Source: Plasmodiophora brassicae (taxonomy: Eukaryota > Endomyxa: Phytomyxea > Phytomyxea > Plasmodiophorida). Taken from it: a stretch of DNA of 64,000 nucleotides. The translations under genes were made by a program, and so were the position numbers. Below, piece after piece: positions 45,767-56,300 of the stretch (position 1 is its first letter; every line of letters begins with the position of its first letter). The notes under the pieces were generated by a model, which worked only from the letters and a program-made list of their open reading frames with translations, was not told the origin of the DNA and did not search any database. Where the stretch lies: positions 868,001-932,000 of the forward strand of contig CP145413.1 in the NCBI GenBank assembly GCA_036867785.1, given 5' to 3'.

Positions 45767-45944
45767 GCCCAAACCCGCCCCAAATAAATCGGACCGCTGC
45801 TGGCGGGGCCCAACGTTCCTGTTTGTTGCGACGGCGCCTGTCTGACTGCGTCACGCAGCCGACAACAAGCGACACAGCCGACACGCGACACGAACGTGGG
45901 TCGGCATCAGTGCAATGTGATGGTGACAAATTTATTATCGGTGG

Positions 45945-47387
45945 TCAGGCTGCGACGGCGGCGGGCATCCGCGTCAGGTCGGATCGAATTTGGAGAACGG
46001 GCTTGTCCATGTCGAGGGGCTTCTCGCCGAGCTTGTCGGCCGCCGGGGCGTCCTTCACGGCCGGTTTCGCATCGACCGAGTCGTTGTCGATCGTGACCGA
46101 CACGGACAGCTCGGAGAGGTCGATCTGGACGTTGTCGTTCGATGCATCCGTTCGCGTTTGCCAGCCGGTCACGTGCAAGGTAAGCAGCGCGTAGATCTTC
46201 ATGAATGCGAAGAAGTAGCTGAACAGGATATACATGGGCAGGTGGATGATGTCCCATGGATGCTTCCGCCAGTGATCCGTCAGGCGAATATACCTGGAGA
46301 AGAAGAGCCAGCAGATTTCTGTGGCCAGAATCGCCATCGGTGACCAGAACGGGTGCCGCATCATGGCGTAGATGATGAATGCTGGGCCGCAGAGCAACGT
46401 GATCGGGTTGATCATCTTGTCCACCATGTTGAAGGCCACGTAGGGGTACCGCCTCCAGACGACGCGATCGACGAAGAGCGACGTGTAGTCCGACCTCCAC
46501 GTGTTCCTCGTCCATCGCAGCAGCTGCTTCAGGAACATCCAGTTCGGCTTAAACGTCGTATCCAGCATGGCGTCCCGGTGCATCTGGAAGTGCATGTTCC
46601 AGTGTTTCTTCACCAACCATCGCGTCAGGAACTTGTCGTCGCCGGAGTGCAACTGGTACTTGCCCCGCCACTTCTCGTTGACGAACGCGTACTGCAGGTC
46701 GGGATCGGTCAAGATCTCCGTCCTGTACAGGGCGGTTCGTCCCGACAGACACGAAATGCCACCATCGATATACGTCGTCGACGACGCCTCCATCATGCGC
46801 ATCGACAGGCGCATGTCAGCCATGACTTCCCAGAACGTGGGCTTCTCGCCGCAGGGCGTCATGCGCTGCGATGATCCGACACCGCCCATCTTGTCGTCAT
46901 TGAACGGCACCAAGCACCACCTGAGGAAATGGTCGGCCCAGATGGCGTCATCGTCGCTGAGCGCCAGAATCGGCGTCGTCGCCGCGTTGATGCCCTCCAC
47001 GAGCTGGACGCGTTTGTTGGCATAGGGGACGGACAGGACGCGGAAATGGCCAGCATCGGGTAGGGACGCGACGAACGATTCGATATCGTTTCGTAGTGCA
47101 TGCGTTGTGACGACAATGATTTCGGCGGGACGGTTCTTGATCCATTGGGAAGCGGCGCGTATGAATTCGGGGCCGGCGTCGATGGTCGGTACGATGACAG
47201 TGACGTCCGACGATTTATACCTGGACGGAGTGACACTGGAGGGACGTCTAGGTCGGTACAGCAGGTAACAGACCAGCCTGATCAAGAACAGGCTCAGGCG
47301 GACGACACCGATCAGACCGACGGGCAGGAAGAACGGCATGGCATCGGCAGCGTCCCTGGAGAACAGTTCCAGGATGCCGAGCACCAT
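45945..47387 (-). CDS. Family-2 polysaccharide synthase, Cps1/hyaluronan-synthase-like
   Basis: Processive membrane glycosyltransferase of the type that makes and exports a surface polysaccharide from a nucleotide sugar. Single exon, 480 residues, ATG at 47387. An N-terminal TM pair (FFLPVGLIGVVRLSLFLIR) precedes the GT2 core: VTVIVPTIDAG, then SDDDAIW (metal and sugar-nucleotide binding), GDDKFLTRWL (the catalytic-base Asp) and QLLRWTRNTWR, equivalent to the Q/RxxRW acceptor motif of processive synthases. C-terminal TMs follow (LLCGPAFIIYAMM, MAILATEICWLFFSRYI, IHLPMYILFSYFFAFMKIYALL), then an acidic cytosolic tail. The pattern resembles fungal Cps1p of Cryptococcus and related ascomycete enzymes. 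The sugar product cannot be read from sequence. It lies 178 bp downstream of the HAUS1 start on the same strand. Confidence 0.85.
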   Translation of the reverse strand: MVLGILELFSRDAADAMPFFLPVGLIGVVRLSLFLIRLVCYLLYRPRRPSSVTPSRYKSSDVTVIVPTIDAGPEFIRAASQWIKNRPAEIIVVTTHALRNDIESFVASLPDAGHFRVLSVPYANKRVQLVEGINAATTPILALSDDDAIWADHFLRWCLVPFNDDKMGGVGSSQRMTPCGEKPTFWEVMADMRLSMRMMEASSTTYIDGGISCLSGRTALYRTEILTDPDLQYAFVNEKWRGKYQLHSGDDKFLTRWLVKKHWNMHFQMHRDAMLDTTFKPNWMFLKQLLRWTRNTWRSDYTSLFVDRVVWRRYPYVAFNMVDKMINPITLLCGPAFIIYAMMRHPFWSPMAILATEICWLFFSRYIRLTDHWRKHPWDIIHLPMYILFSYFFAFMKIYALLTLHVTGWQTRTDASNDNVQIDLSELSVSVTIDNDSVDAKPAVKDAPAADKLGEKPLDMDKPVLQIRSDLTRMPAAVAA

Positions 47388-47611
47388 CGTCAGGCGACGA
47401 CCTCACGCCGTCCAGCCTAATAACGTATTCGGGGGAAGCGTATACGACGCTGACACGTCGAGGAACTTTTGGTGAATGGCGCTGCGATACGGAACCGCAA
47501 ATTCAGGATTCATCGCCCCATATCGCAAGTTGAGTCACGCTGTGCAAACAGTGACGTCACGGCCAGGATATCGTCACGCCTTGTGCCTCTCCGAAGGTCG
47601 GACACCCTCAA

Positions 47612-47827
47612 TCAAAAGCGCTTCCGGGCGCGGTGCTTAGCGTTGTACTCGGCTCGAAACATCCCATCCACCCGTGCTGCGTTGGCTTGTCTCATCGCGT
47701 CTGAGGACGGCAACGGTAAAGGCGCCGAAACAGTGCTCGTCGCATCTTGCGAGACTCCTTTGATTTGCAGATACGCGACCCCTGTTTCATCATCGACGTC
47801 TGTCTTCGTGTAAGTGCCCCGGGTCAT
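47612..47827 (-). CDS. Small hypothetical protein (71 residues)
   Basis: An ATG-started frame (47827) on the minus strand, divergent from ALDH7A1 with 70 bp between starts. Composition is protein-like: an N-terminal acidic stretch (TKTDVDDETGVAYLQIKG), a Ser/Pro linker and a basic helical tail ending KHRARKRF. No signal peptide, membrane segment or known motif. It could equally be the last exon of a longer gene or a chance frame. Confidence 0.35.
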   Translation of the reverse strand: MTRGTYTKTDVDDETGVAYLQIKGVSQDATSTVSAPLPLPSSDAMRQANAARVDGMFRAEYNAKHRARKRF

Positions 47828-47897
47828 TTCGCGTCAGCCGCGTCACCACAGAGCGAACAATGTTCGGCGGCATAAAAAGACGTTTTTGAGTGGGACG

Positions 47898-49706
47898 ATG
47901 GCGGTGGCGCGCCTGTTGGCACAGTTGGGCCTATCGGCGACCGAGGCGAATGCCGGCGTGTACGACGGGGAATGGGGCGGATCCGGCGACCTGTTCACGT
48001 CGGTGAATCCGGCGACGGGCGAAGTGATTGGGCAGACGAGGGGCGCAACCATTGCCGAGTACCACGAGACGATCGCGCGTATGGACCGGGCCAAGAATCA
48101 GTGGGCACTGACACCTGCTCCTGTCCGCGGTGAAGGTATGCCGTTGCCCAAGGCCTTAGCTTGACCGTCACCGATTTCGCAGTCATCCGTCGAATCGGCG
48201 ACGCGCTCAGGGCCAAACGCGAGGCGCTGGGCAAGTTGATTTCCGTCGAAATGGGGAAAATACTCGCGGAGGGCATTGGCGAAGTTCAGGTCGGGTCCCC
48301 TGCTGACCCGTTGACAGTTCTACCTGAACTTCAATGTGTATCGTGTAGGAGGCCATCGACATATGCGACTTCGCCTGTGGGCTCTCGAGGATGCTGAACG
48401 GTTCCGTCATGCCGTCGGAACGTCCCGGCCACTTCATGATGGAGCGATGGTTGCCCCTGAACGGCCATGTCGCAATCATTAGCGCCTTGTAATGACGCCA
48501 CCGTGTTGTTGCGCTGTAGGGCGGACTGACGTCTCCATTGCTGTACAGCAACTTCCCTGTGGCCGTCTTCTTTTGGAATGCGGCCCTGGCGCTGGTGACG
48601 GGAAACACGCAGGTCTGGAAACCCGCTGATACGGTCACGTTGTGCGCTGTCGCCTGTACACGTATCATTGCCGGGGTTCTTGAGCAGATGAAGTACCCTG
48701 GAGCAATCGCATCACTTGTTTGCGGTTCTGGACCCACCGTCGGCAACGAGATGGTCAACGATCCCCGAAACCATCTGGTATCCTTTACGGGCAGCACCAA
48801 AGTCGGCAGGATGGTTGGCACGGCAGTGGCTAATCGCTTTGGAAAAGTTAGCCCTCCTGCTCGTCTGTGGCCGTTTTCGCGTTTTACTTACCGTATTGCA
48901 GTCTATCCTGGAGCTTGGAGGAAACAACGCGATGATCGTAATGCCGGATGCCGACCTCGATCTCGCCTTGGACGCCGCGTTGTTTTCAGCTGTCGGCACA
49001 GCAGGACAACGGTGCACAACCCTTCGCCGTTTGTTTCTGCATGAATCCATCTTCGATTCATTCCTTGAACGTCTTGTGAAGGCCTACCAGAAGGTCCAGA
49101 TTGGGGACCCGCTTGAACCAGGGACGCTGTGTGGCCCACTCCACTCCCAGGCGGCGGTCCAGTCGTACGTTGACGGCATCGATGCGATCAAGAAATCGGG
49201 TGGGAAGATTCTGATCGGAGGAGCACGGAAAACTGGCAACTTTGTGACGCCCACGATTGCAACGATCAATCACGACGCCGAATGCGTTCAACATGAGGTG
49301 TTTGCTCCGATCCTGTACGCGTTTTCTTTCAAGACGCTGGAAGAGGCGGTTCAAATGCACAACGCTGTCCCACAGGGTCTGTCGTCAAGTCTGTTCACGC
49401 GCAACTTGCGAAACATGCTACTTTGGTCGGGACCGACAGGATCTGATTGCGGTTGGTTACACCAGAGATGGACGTCGGTCTTCATGCCCCACGTGTGACG
49501 TTGACTGGACAGGTATTATCAATGTCAACGTCGGCACGTCAGGTGCTGAGATTGGAGGGGCGTTCGGAGGCGAGAAGGAAACGGGTGGCGGCCGCGAATC
49601 TGGCAGCGACGCTTGGAAGGCGTACTGCCGACGCGCAACGTGTACGGTGAACCACTCGGATGCGATGCCGCTAGCGCAAGGCATCGTCTTTACAGCAGAC
49701 AAATAA
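47898..49706 (+). CDS. ALDH7A1: Alpha-aminoadipic semialdehyde dehydrogenase (antiquitin, ALDH7A1)
   Basis: NAD-dependent oxidation of alpha-aminoadipic semialdehyde and other aldehydes (lysine breakdown, aldehyde and osmotic protection). Six exons (47898-48135, 48183-48289, 48349-48488, 48549-48846, 48902-49451, 49513-49706) join to 508 residues (cytosolic human form about 511). Antiquitin landmarks: [52 protein letters not shown] (intron splits the preceding Phe codon), SFTGSTKVG (NAD binding), [10 protein letters not shown] (general-base Glu), [14 protein letters not shown] (nucleophile Cys), [20 protein letters not shown] and [11 protein letters not shown]. The start [12 protein letters not shown] matches the cytosolic form; no mitochondrial presequence is obvious from this ATG. 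Fungal ALDH7-type enzymes are less common than in animals and plants. Confidence 0.95.
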
Positions 49707-49850
49707 CCACGCTCAATTGGTATCTCTCCAAATATAATACAATAGCGGGGATCTCCTTTCGTTCGTCCTCTAATGATGAACGATGTGCAAACGACGTTCC
49801 ATCAGCAAATTCGAGCGGTAGGCGCTGCGGGGCGTGAAGAGGAACCACGG

Positions 49851-51100
49851 TCATGTTCTACCAGCAGCAACATCGAACAGGATTCGTGGCACATCGGACC
49901 GCCCCGACGTCGCCGATAGTCGGTTCAGCACGGTGATGAACCCCCCACATTGCAGAGCGCGAACGGTCTCGACCACGAATCGTGAAGAGAACCCGCCTGG
50001 AAGCAAATGACCAGCGCACACGACTTTATGGGCCACCATGTCGATCGTGTCTTCTTGAACGGGAACTAGGCAGATGGGTCAGATAGGAACAGAACCGGAT
50101 ACCCAATACAGGCAGTACCACGATCGATATCTGCACGATCATCGGCAATCAGACCGAGTGACAGAGCTTGCCGTTTAGGATGACGGAAGTGCATGTCGAG
50201 CCACCATTCGTCAGGCTTGGGCAGGCCCGGGTAATTCACCAGGAGCTCAGACGCGATACGCCAGGCGAGAAGGTCGCACCGACTGTACGCCAAGCGTTCG
50301 GTGCACAGCTGGAACAGCTGCTCCGGTGGGACCAGGCGACCCTCTCGGAACACCGATACGACGTCGTCCAGTGCATTTGACATGGGATCAATTCGAAGAA
50401 GAGCAAGCGCAGCGCGAAGGCGGCGCTCAGTGTCGGTGGGGCAGAACTCGGCTAGGTGATCTCGCAGAATCGACCAACCAGCCGGGTTGTCAGGGGAGTC
50501 TGCCACAAACCTGTCGATATCGTCCAGGGGCGACTCACGTAAAGCATTGCGCGCCTTGACCAGGTAATGCAGGAACGCATGGCAATCCGGCATCAGTTTC
50601 AGCGCCGACTGAAGGAACGCCACGCCGCCACGAAGCATGGCTTCCGGATCTGGGTTCGCTTTGCCAGACTGCACGAGCTCGTATGCAACGATGCCGGCGT
50701 ACCCGGGGAGCAGGCCGCTGTGCCTGAACCGCCCACTGTACATCACCTCGTTCAGGTGGTCGTACGCCTGCGCCAGCATGCCGTGCCTGACCAGCAGCAG
50801 CGCCAGCTCGAACGACACCGTCTCATGGAACAAATCCGTCTGGACGGTGCCCTTCCTGAGCAGCTTGATGGACAGCAGTTTCCGGTACAGCCGCGCCACC
50901 TTCGCCTGCTCGTCCGGGTGACGGGCCGCCAGCGTCGCCATGCCCTTGAACGCGTCGATCGGCATCGCCCTGAGGTTCGGGATCAACGCGCGCAGCGCCC
51001 GGCTCGCCGCGTACCAGTCGCGTCGCCTCAGCATGGCGTACATGACCTCCTGCAGCTGGAGCGCCCGGTCGTCCGACAACGTCTCGAACGGGCGCACCAT
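49851..51100 (-). CDS. TAF1A: RNA polymerase I TBP-associated factor, subunit A (TAF1A-like)
   Basis: Subunit of the SL1/core-factor complex that loads RNA polymerase I at rDNA promoters. The start is ATG 51100 (MVRPFETLSDD), not a weaker upstream frame. Exon 1 (51100-50110) encodes a TPR-like all-helical chain: MLRRRDWYAASRALRALIP, FELALLLVRHGMLAQAYDHL, GLLPGYAGIVAYELV. It ends with WWLDMHFRHPKRQALSLGLI, the conserved aromatic/basic motif of this family. A 44 nt intron (50109-50066, donor GTATTG) joins exon 2 (50065-49851), giving a C-terminus with AHKVVCAGHLLPGGF and 401 residues in all (human 450). Without that intron the frame stops at 50066. Assignment rests on overall helical pattern and the WW-HF motif, so it is moderate. 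Confidence 0.62.
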
Positions 51101-51142
51101 GATTGCGACGGCCAATCCCGTCGACGGACTCCGACTCGCGCG
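51101..51142. promoter_or_regulatory. 42 bp divergent spacer between TAF1A-like and ALG6
   Basis: The two start codons are separated by only 42 bp. Unless one start is further downstream, both 5' untranslated regions must be very short or overlap the neighbouring coding sequence. A shared bidirectional promoter is implied. Confidence 0.4.
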
Positions 51143-53073
51143 ATGAGCGTCGTGTGGGGTGTGGCGATCGGCGCCGCCATGCTCGCCCTGCGTCACGCCA
51201 TCTCGCTGCATTCGTATTCGGGTGGGTGGGCGGCGGTCCGACCGACCGGGTCTCGTTCAAATGGGGGCGCTTGGCGATAGGGATGGGCAGGCCGCCGCTG
51301 TTCGGCGATTACGAAGCGCAGCGGCACTGGATGGAGGTCACGATGAACCTTCCTGTGCACCAGTGGTATGTCGACGGCCCCGATAACGACCTGCAGTACT
51401 GGGGCCTGGATTACCCGCCCTTGACGGCATACCACAGCCTCCTGATGGGCAAGCTGTACGACGCTGTTCAACCTGCGCCTCGCGTTTCGCGCTCATCGCT
51501 GTGTGTATGCAGAGCGCTGTACGCTCATCCTGACACGGTGAAGCTCCATTCGTCGCGTGGCCTGGAAACCCCTGAGTCGAAACGCTTCCTGAGGAACACG
51601 GTGCTGATCAGTGACGCCCTTGTCATGATGACCGCTGTGTTTGCATTCGTGCACGCTCTGTATGCGAAACGGTCACCAGGAGCGAAGGTTCGTACCTTGT
51701 GTGCGGATCATTCAATACGTCCGTTGCTCACCAATCGTTGCAGCATAGCGCTGCCGCGTTTATCCTGAGCCTGCCAGCGTTGGTCCTTATTGACCATGGG
51801 CACTTCCAGTACGTACATTGACCTGATCGGCATGATGTGATCCGTCGCCTTAGTATGCTCTCAGGTATAACTGCGTCTCCCTGGGACTTGCTATCTGGGC
51901 TGTCGTCGCGTTCTCCTATGGATCGACCGCGCTCAGTGCATGCCTGTTCACCATGTCGTTCTGCTACAAACAGATGAGCCTCTACTATGCTCCAGCGTTC
52001 TTCTTCGTGATGCTGTCCCGGGCAATCCATCGGCCCACGTGGTCAAAGTGCATACAAGGTGCACTCCCGCATGTAGGCATGCTATTGTTGCCGTTCCTCA
52101 CATGGTCGGCTTTTACGGTCAGACGTGGCTATCAAGGGCCTGGTGTCCATTGCAACGCTCGCCGTTTGCGTCGCTCCTATCGCTCTGCTGTCCCCGTCTC
52201 CCATTTCTGCTCTTCTGCAGATCGTTCATCGCGTGTTCCCGTTTGCCCGTGGTCTGTATGAGGACAAGGTTGCCAACTTCTGGTGCACTAGCAATTTGGT
52301 GTACAAGTGGTAACCGGGGCCACCGAGAAGCGTTGCTGGTGGCGGATGAACTGATCCACGACTCTAGGTCATTGAGACACACGCGTGAGCATCTCGTCCG
52401 AAGCTGTCTGGCGACGACGCTGCTGTCCCTGATTCCCAATGGTATCATTGTTCTTCGTGCGCGACGACCGGACGCCAGGCTACTGATCTACGCGATGGCC
52501 ACATCGGCACTGTCGTTCTTTATGTTCTCGTTTCAGGTGCACGAAGTGCGTCTCGGGTTTGCAATGTACACGAACGCTCTCTTATTGTTCTTGGTGCAGA
52601 AAAGTATCCTATTACCGGTGGTGCCCGCTGCTCTCCTCTGCTTGCATGACCCCGTTCTTTCGGCGTGGTTTTCACGCGCCGCCCTGTTCAGCGTGTATCC
52701 GCTTCTTCGCAAGGATGGCTTGACCATGCCGTACGTAGCATGCTTCGTCATTGGTGAACTTTTCGCGGCCCTGCTCCCGGTCGGTGACAAGTCGCGGCGA
52801 CGTCAGACATGGATGCTCTGGTAAGTCTGTGCGATGGATGGATCCGTATTCAGCTGTCAACCTGGGTCTAGGGGCTCGCGGTTATCGCTTCTCGGTGCCG
52901 CTCTTATTCATGCTGCGTTCATGGTCGTCACCGTTCCCCCTAAATACCCCGATCTGTTCGACGTCGTCGTCGCGGCGTACTCCTTTGGCCATTTCGCCCT
53001 GTTCTGGGTAATTCTCCTCTATGATCAGCACTGCCTCGTCCGGGAACAGGCGTCGCACTATAAATCAGAGTGA
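51143..53073 (+). CDS. ALG6: Dolichyl-P-Glc: Man9GlcNAc2 alpha-1,3-glucosyltransferase (ALG6)
   Basis: ER membrane enzyme that adds the first glucose to the lipid-linked oligosaccharide for N-glycosylation. ATG 51143 (MSVVWGVAIGAAML) begins TM1. A short exon ends at 51221 and splices (donor GTGGGT) into GMGRPPLFGDYEAQRHWMEV. Then come LPVHQWY and QYWGLDYPPLTAYHSLLMG, which contain the conserved acidic and aromatic luminal motifs of GT57. LHSSRGLETPESKRFLR near 51.55 kb is ALG6-type rather than ALG8-type. Multiple TMs follow over several more short exons (FCYKQMSLYYAPAFFFVML; FMFSFQVHE near 52.5 kb, a conserved HE motif; PYVACFVIGELFAALLP). The last exon encodes HAAFMVVTVPPKYPDLFDVV and ends at 53073. 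Internal splice sites after 51.47 kb are not all placed. Confidence 0.88.
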
Positions 53074-53345
53074 TCCGAGCTGACGTTCTGGGCCTCATTC
53101 GGCATCCCTGTGTGCACAGGGCCACGTAGCGCTGTGGTCGTCCAGCAACGGTTACGTGGTGCGCGAAGTCGGCTCGATTCGAGTCTGTAACTGAAGAGCA
53201 CACCTGATGCTGATTTGATCGGCACTACTAGGGGGGACCGGGTCCTGTGACGACGACGACTCACTCACTGCCTGCCACTACTGGCCATCAATCCTGGGTA
53301 CGGCACCAGGCTAGCCACGAACGTCAGCGCCATCGCGCGATCTTC

Positions 53346-56300
53346 ATGGCGTCGTCGTCGATATCGTTCGCATCGACGGCCGCCGAAATCTCCAAACGCG
53401 ACGAGGACGATGACTTGCAGGGAAGCTCGGCAATGAAGGCCGTCCAAACGTTCGGCGAACACGTCTTCGAATTGACAAGCGCCCTTGCCGTCGAATCCAG
53501 CTTGCCTCTCTGGTACCTCGGGGCAGCGCGTCCCCTTCCTGGCCGGCGTTTAACCCGCCCACATAGGTTCGTCATCATCAGCGCCCTCCTCGAGTACCTC
53601 CAGCAGATGCGCGTCCTGTTCCCCAACGTGGGGCAGCCGCCGAACATCCCCTGGGGGATCCTCTACAACGAATGGATCCGTGTACTGACCGGGTCGGTCT
53701 CCGACCAGGCGTTCCGGTCCGCATTCGGTTCGTCCTCCTACATCGCCGTCCTGACGGTGATCGCCGTTCTCGTCGCCGGCTCCGCCTCGATCGCGTCCAT
53801 GTTGGCGGAGAACAGGAAACCGAACGTGATCATCGTTCGAGCGACCGCGATTCTGTCCCGCGTCCTCGTGACGCCCCTGTTCCTGCCGATGATGTCCGTC
53901 CTGCTTGGCAGCATCAACGCGCGCGCGTCCATCCCCGTCATCGTCGTGTCAGCGGGCACCGCCGTTCTCCTCGTCGCGGTCGCCTACGTCGCCACGGCCA
54001 CCGTCAACGACATCGACCTGTACGGGGGCGGGCGCGTCCGAATCGTCGTTCAACCAGCAATCGGCTGACCCAGGTTCCGCCAGGCTATCCGACGACCCGA
54101 CCGCCAGGTTCCACTCCCGCGTTCAGCTGATGTCGCTGACGTTCAACAGCGTACGTGGCGAACCCGCCTCGTCGGACGCGTCTGACGTTGGGCCCAGTTG
54201 CTCGTTGTTCTGGCGTACGCGTTGCAGGCCAGCCCTGGTGTCTTCGCCGTGCTGAACCTGGCCGGCGCCGTCTACGTCGCCTACGTCTACACGTGGTACA
54301 TCCCGTTCAACAACGACGGGCTGTCGGCGCTCCAGAGTGGGCTTTCCTGGTGCTACGCCTGGGCATCAGCCGCGGGTCTGTGTACCCGGCAACCGGCGCC
54401 CCCCCGTCATCGTCGCTGACGCCCCGATCGCCGCCCGCAGGCGTCGTGTCCGTGATGCAGAACGACCCGACGAACACGGGCCCGTCCTTCATTGTGTTCG
54501 GCGGCGTCCCGATCGTGTTCGTCGCCGCCGTCGTCGCCTCCACGTTTCGGTCGCGGTTCGTGCGGAACAGCGCCGGGCACCACCTCGCCAGCGCGTTCGA
54601 GATCGAACGCAAGGCCCGGTACATTATTCGCGACGCGTTCCAGACGAACACGAACGACGACAAGGGCAAGGTCGGGAACAAGGTGGGCAGGGACGGGGCG
54701 CGCGCGTGCGTGCGTGCCCACCGTTGCCCTGGCCGACACTGACGCGTCTGCCGACCAGGACGACGAGGACGACCGTCTGAAGCAGCAGGCGCGGGAGCTG
54801 GGTCGCCTACGGGCGATCCTGACGCAGGGCATGGTCCGGTTCCCGGACGCGTCCGTCCTGCCGCTGCTGGCCGGGTTCCTGTACTTCCGGTTCTTCAAGC
54901 TGAACTTCATCGGGTACAAGCACCTGCGCGAGGCCCAGAAGAGGGACATGTTCCCCGACATGCGCGTCCTGCTGCTGCGGCTGCATCGCGACAACCAGAG
55001 GAAGATCCTCGAGTCGGAAGGTTCGTCGTCGTCGGGCCGCCATACCGGGCTCTCCTCCCCCGCTGACGCAGCGTCCAGCGAACCGCGACGTCGTCGAGTT
55101 CAACACGTACAACGAGCTGCTGATGAAGGCGCAGGGCCACGACCTGGCGATGACGAAGGCCATGGTGAACTTCTGGGACGCGCTCTGCGAGGACAACCCC
55201 GACCTGAAGATGGTGCGGGGCCTGTCGGCGACCATCAGCCAGGAATCGGTCAACGCCCTGTCCGCCTACCAGCAGGCGCTTGCAGTCGGGCCCCCACCGA
55301 TTCACGAATCGCCACGACGGCTGTCACTGACATCTGTCCACATGGCAGATCCATGCGGATTCGGAGGTGGTCCTGAAGACGTACGCCGGCCTGCTGACCG
55401 TCCTGCTGCAGGACACCAACGAGGTAGGGCGGGCGCATGGGCCGGTGACCCCCGCCTGGTTAAGGACGATCGCCCTCCCGTAGGCGAACCGGTTGCTGGC
55501 GAGGACGCGCGAGATTGAAGCGCGGAACAAGATCCTGTTCAAGAGGGAGACGGACTCGTTCCGCACGCTGCTCTTCTCCGATCACAGGCACGTCCCGACC
55601 GGGGCGTCGGCGCCGATCGCCCCCCGTCGTCTGAACCGGTCGCGCACAGCTCCGTCGTCGTCATCTCGGGCGACGACGCGTCGATGGGCACGATCCTGGC
55701 GGTGAACTCGTTCGCCCCGCAGATGTTCGGCGTGCCCGAGAAGGACATTGTCGGGTCGAACGTGTCGATGCTGATGCCGGAGCCGTTCGCCAGCATCCAC
55801 GACGCCGTCATGAAGCGCAACCTGATCAACGGCGAACGCGTCATCAACAGACGGTTCGGCGAGCGCATGCGCTCGTGTGTGTGTGCACGCTGACCCACGA
55901 TCGTCGTCGTCGCAGGCGCCCCGTTGTCATCCTGCACCGCTCCGGGTACATTTACGACACGCAGATCCACATCAAGGTGTTCATCCAGCAGATGACCTCG
56001 CTGTGCTTCATCGGCGTGATCGAGATCACGAACAAGGACCAGGTCCAGATCGTCGTCGGTGCGTGGGATCGCGTCAGGGTTCGTTGTTGGCGCCCGACCC
56101 TGACGGCTGACCCGGGGGGGGCGTGCTGCCCACGTAGACGGCAACCACATGGTGACCGCGATCTCGTTCACAGCGCACCAGAAGTTCGGCGTCCAGCTGA
56201 GCGCGATCGCCTCGCGTAAGTTCGGCATCGACAACCTCATCAAGGATTACGAGGCGACGCGCACCGAGGTCATCGGCAACCAGGTCAGCCGGGACCGCGC

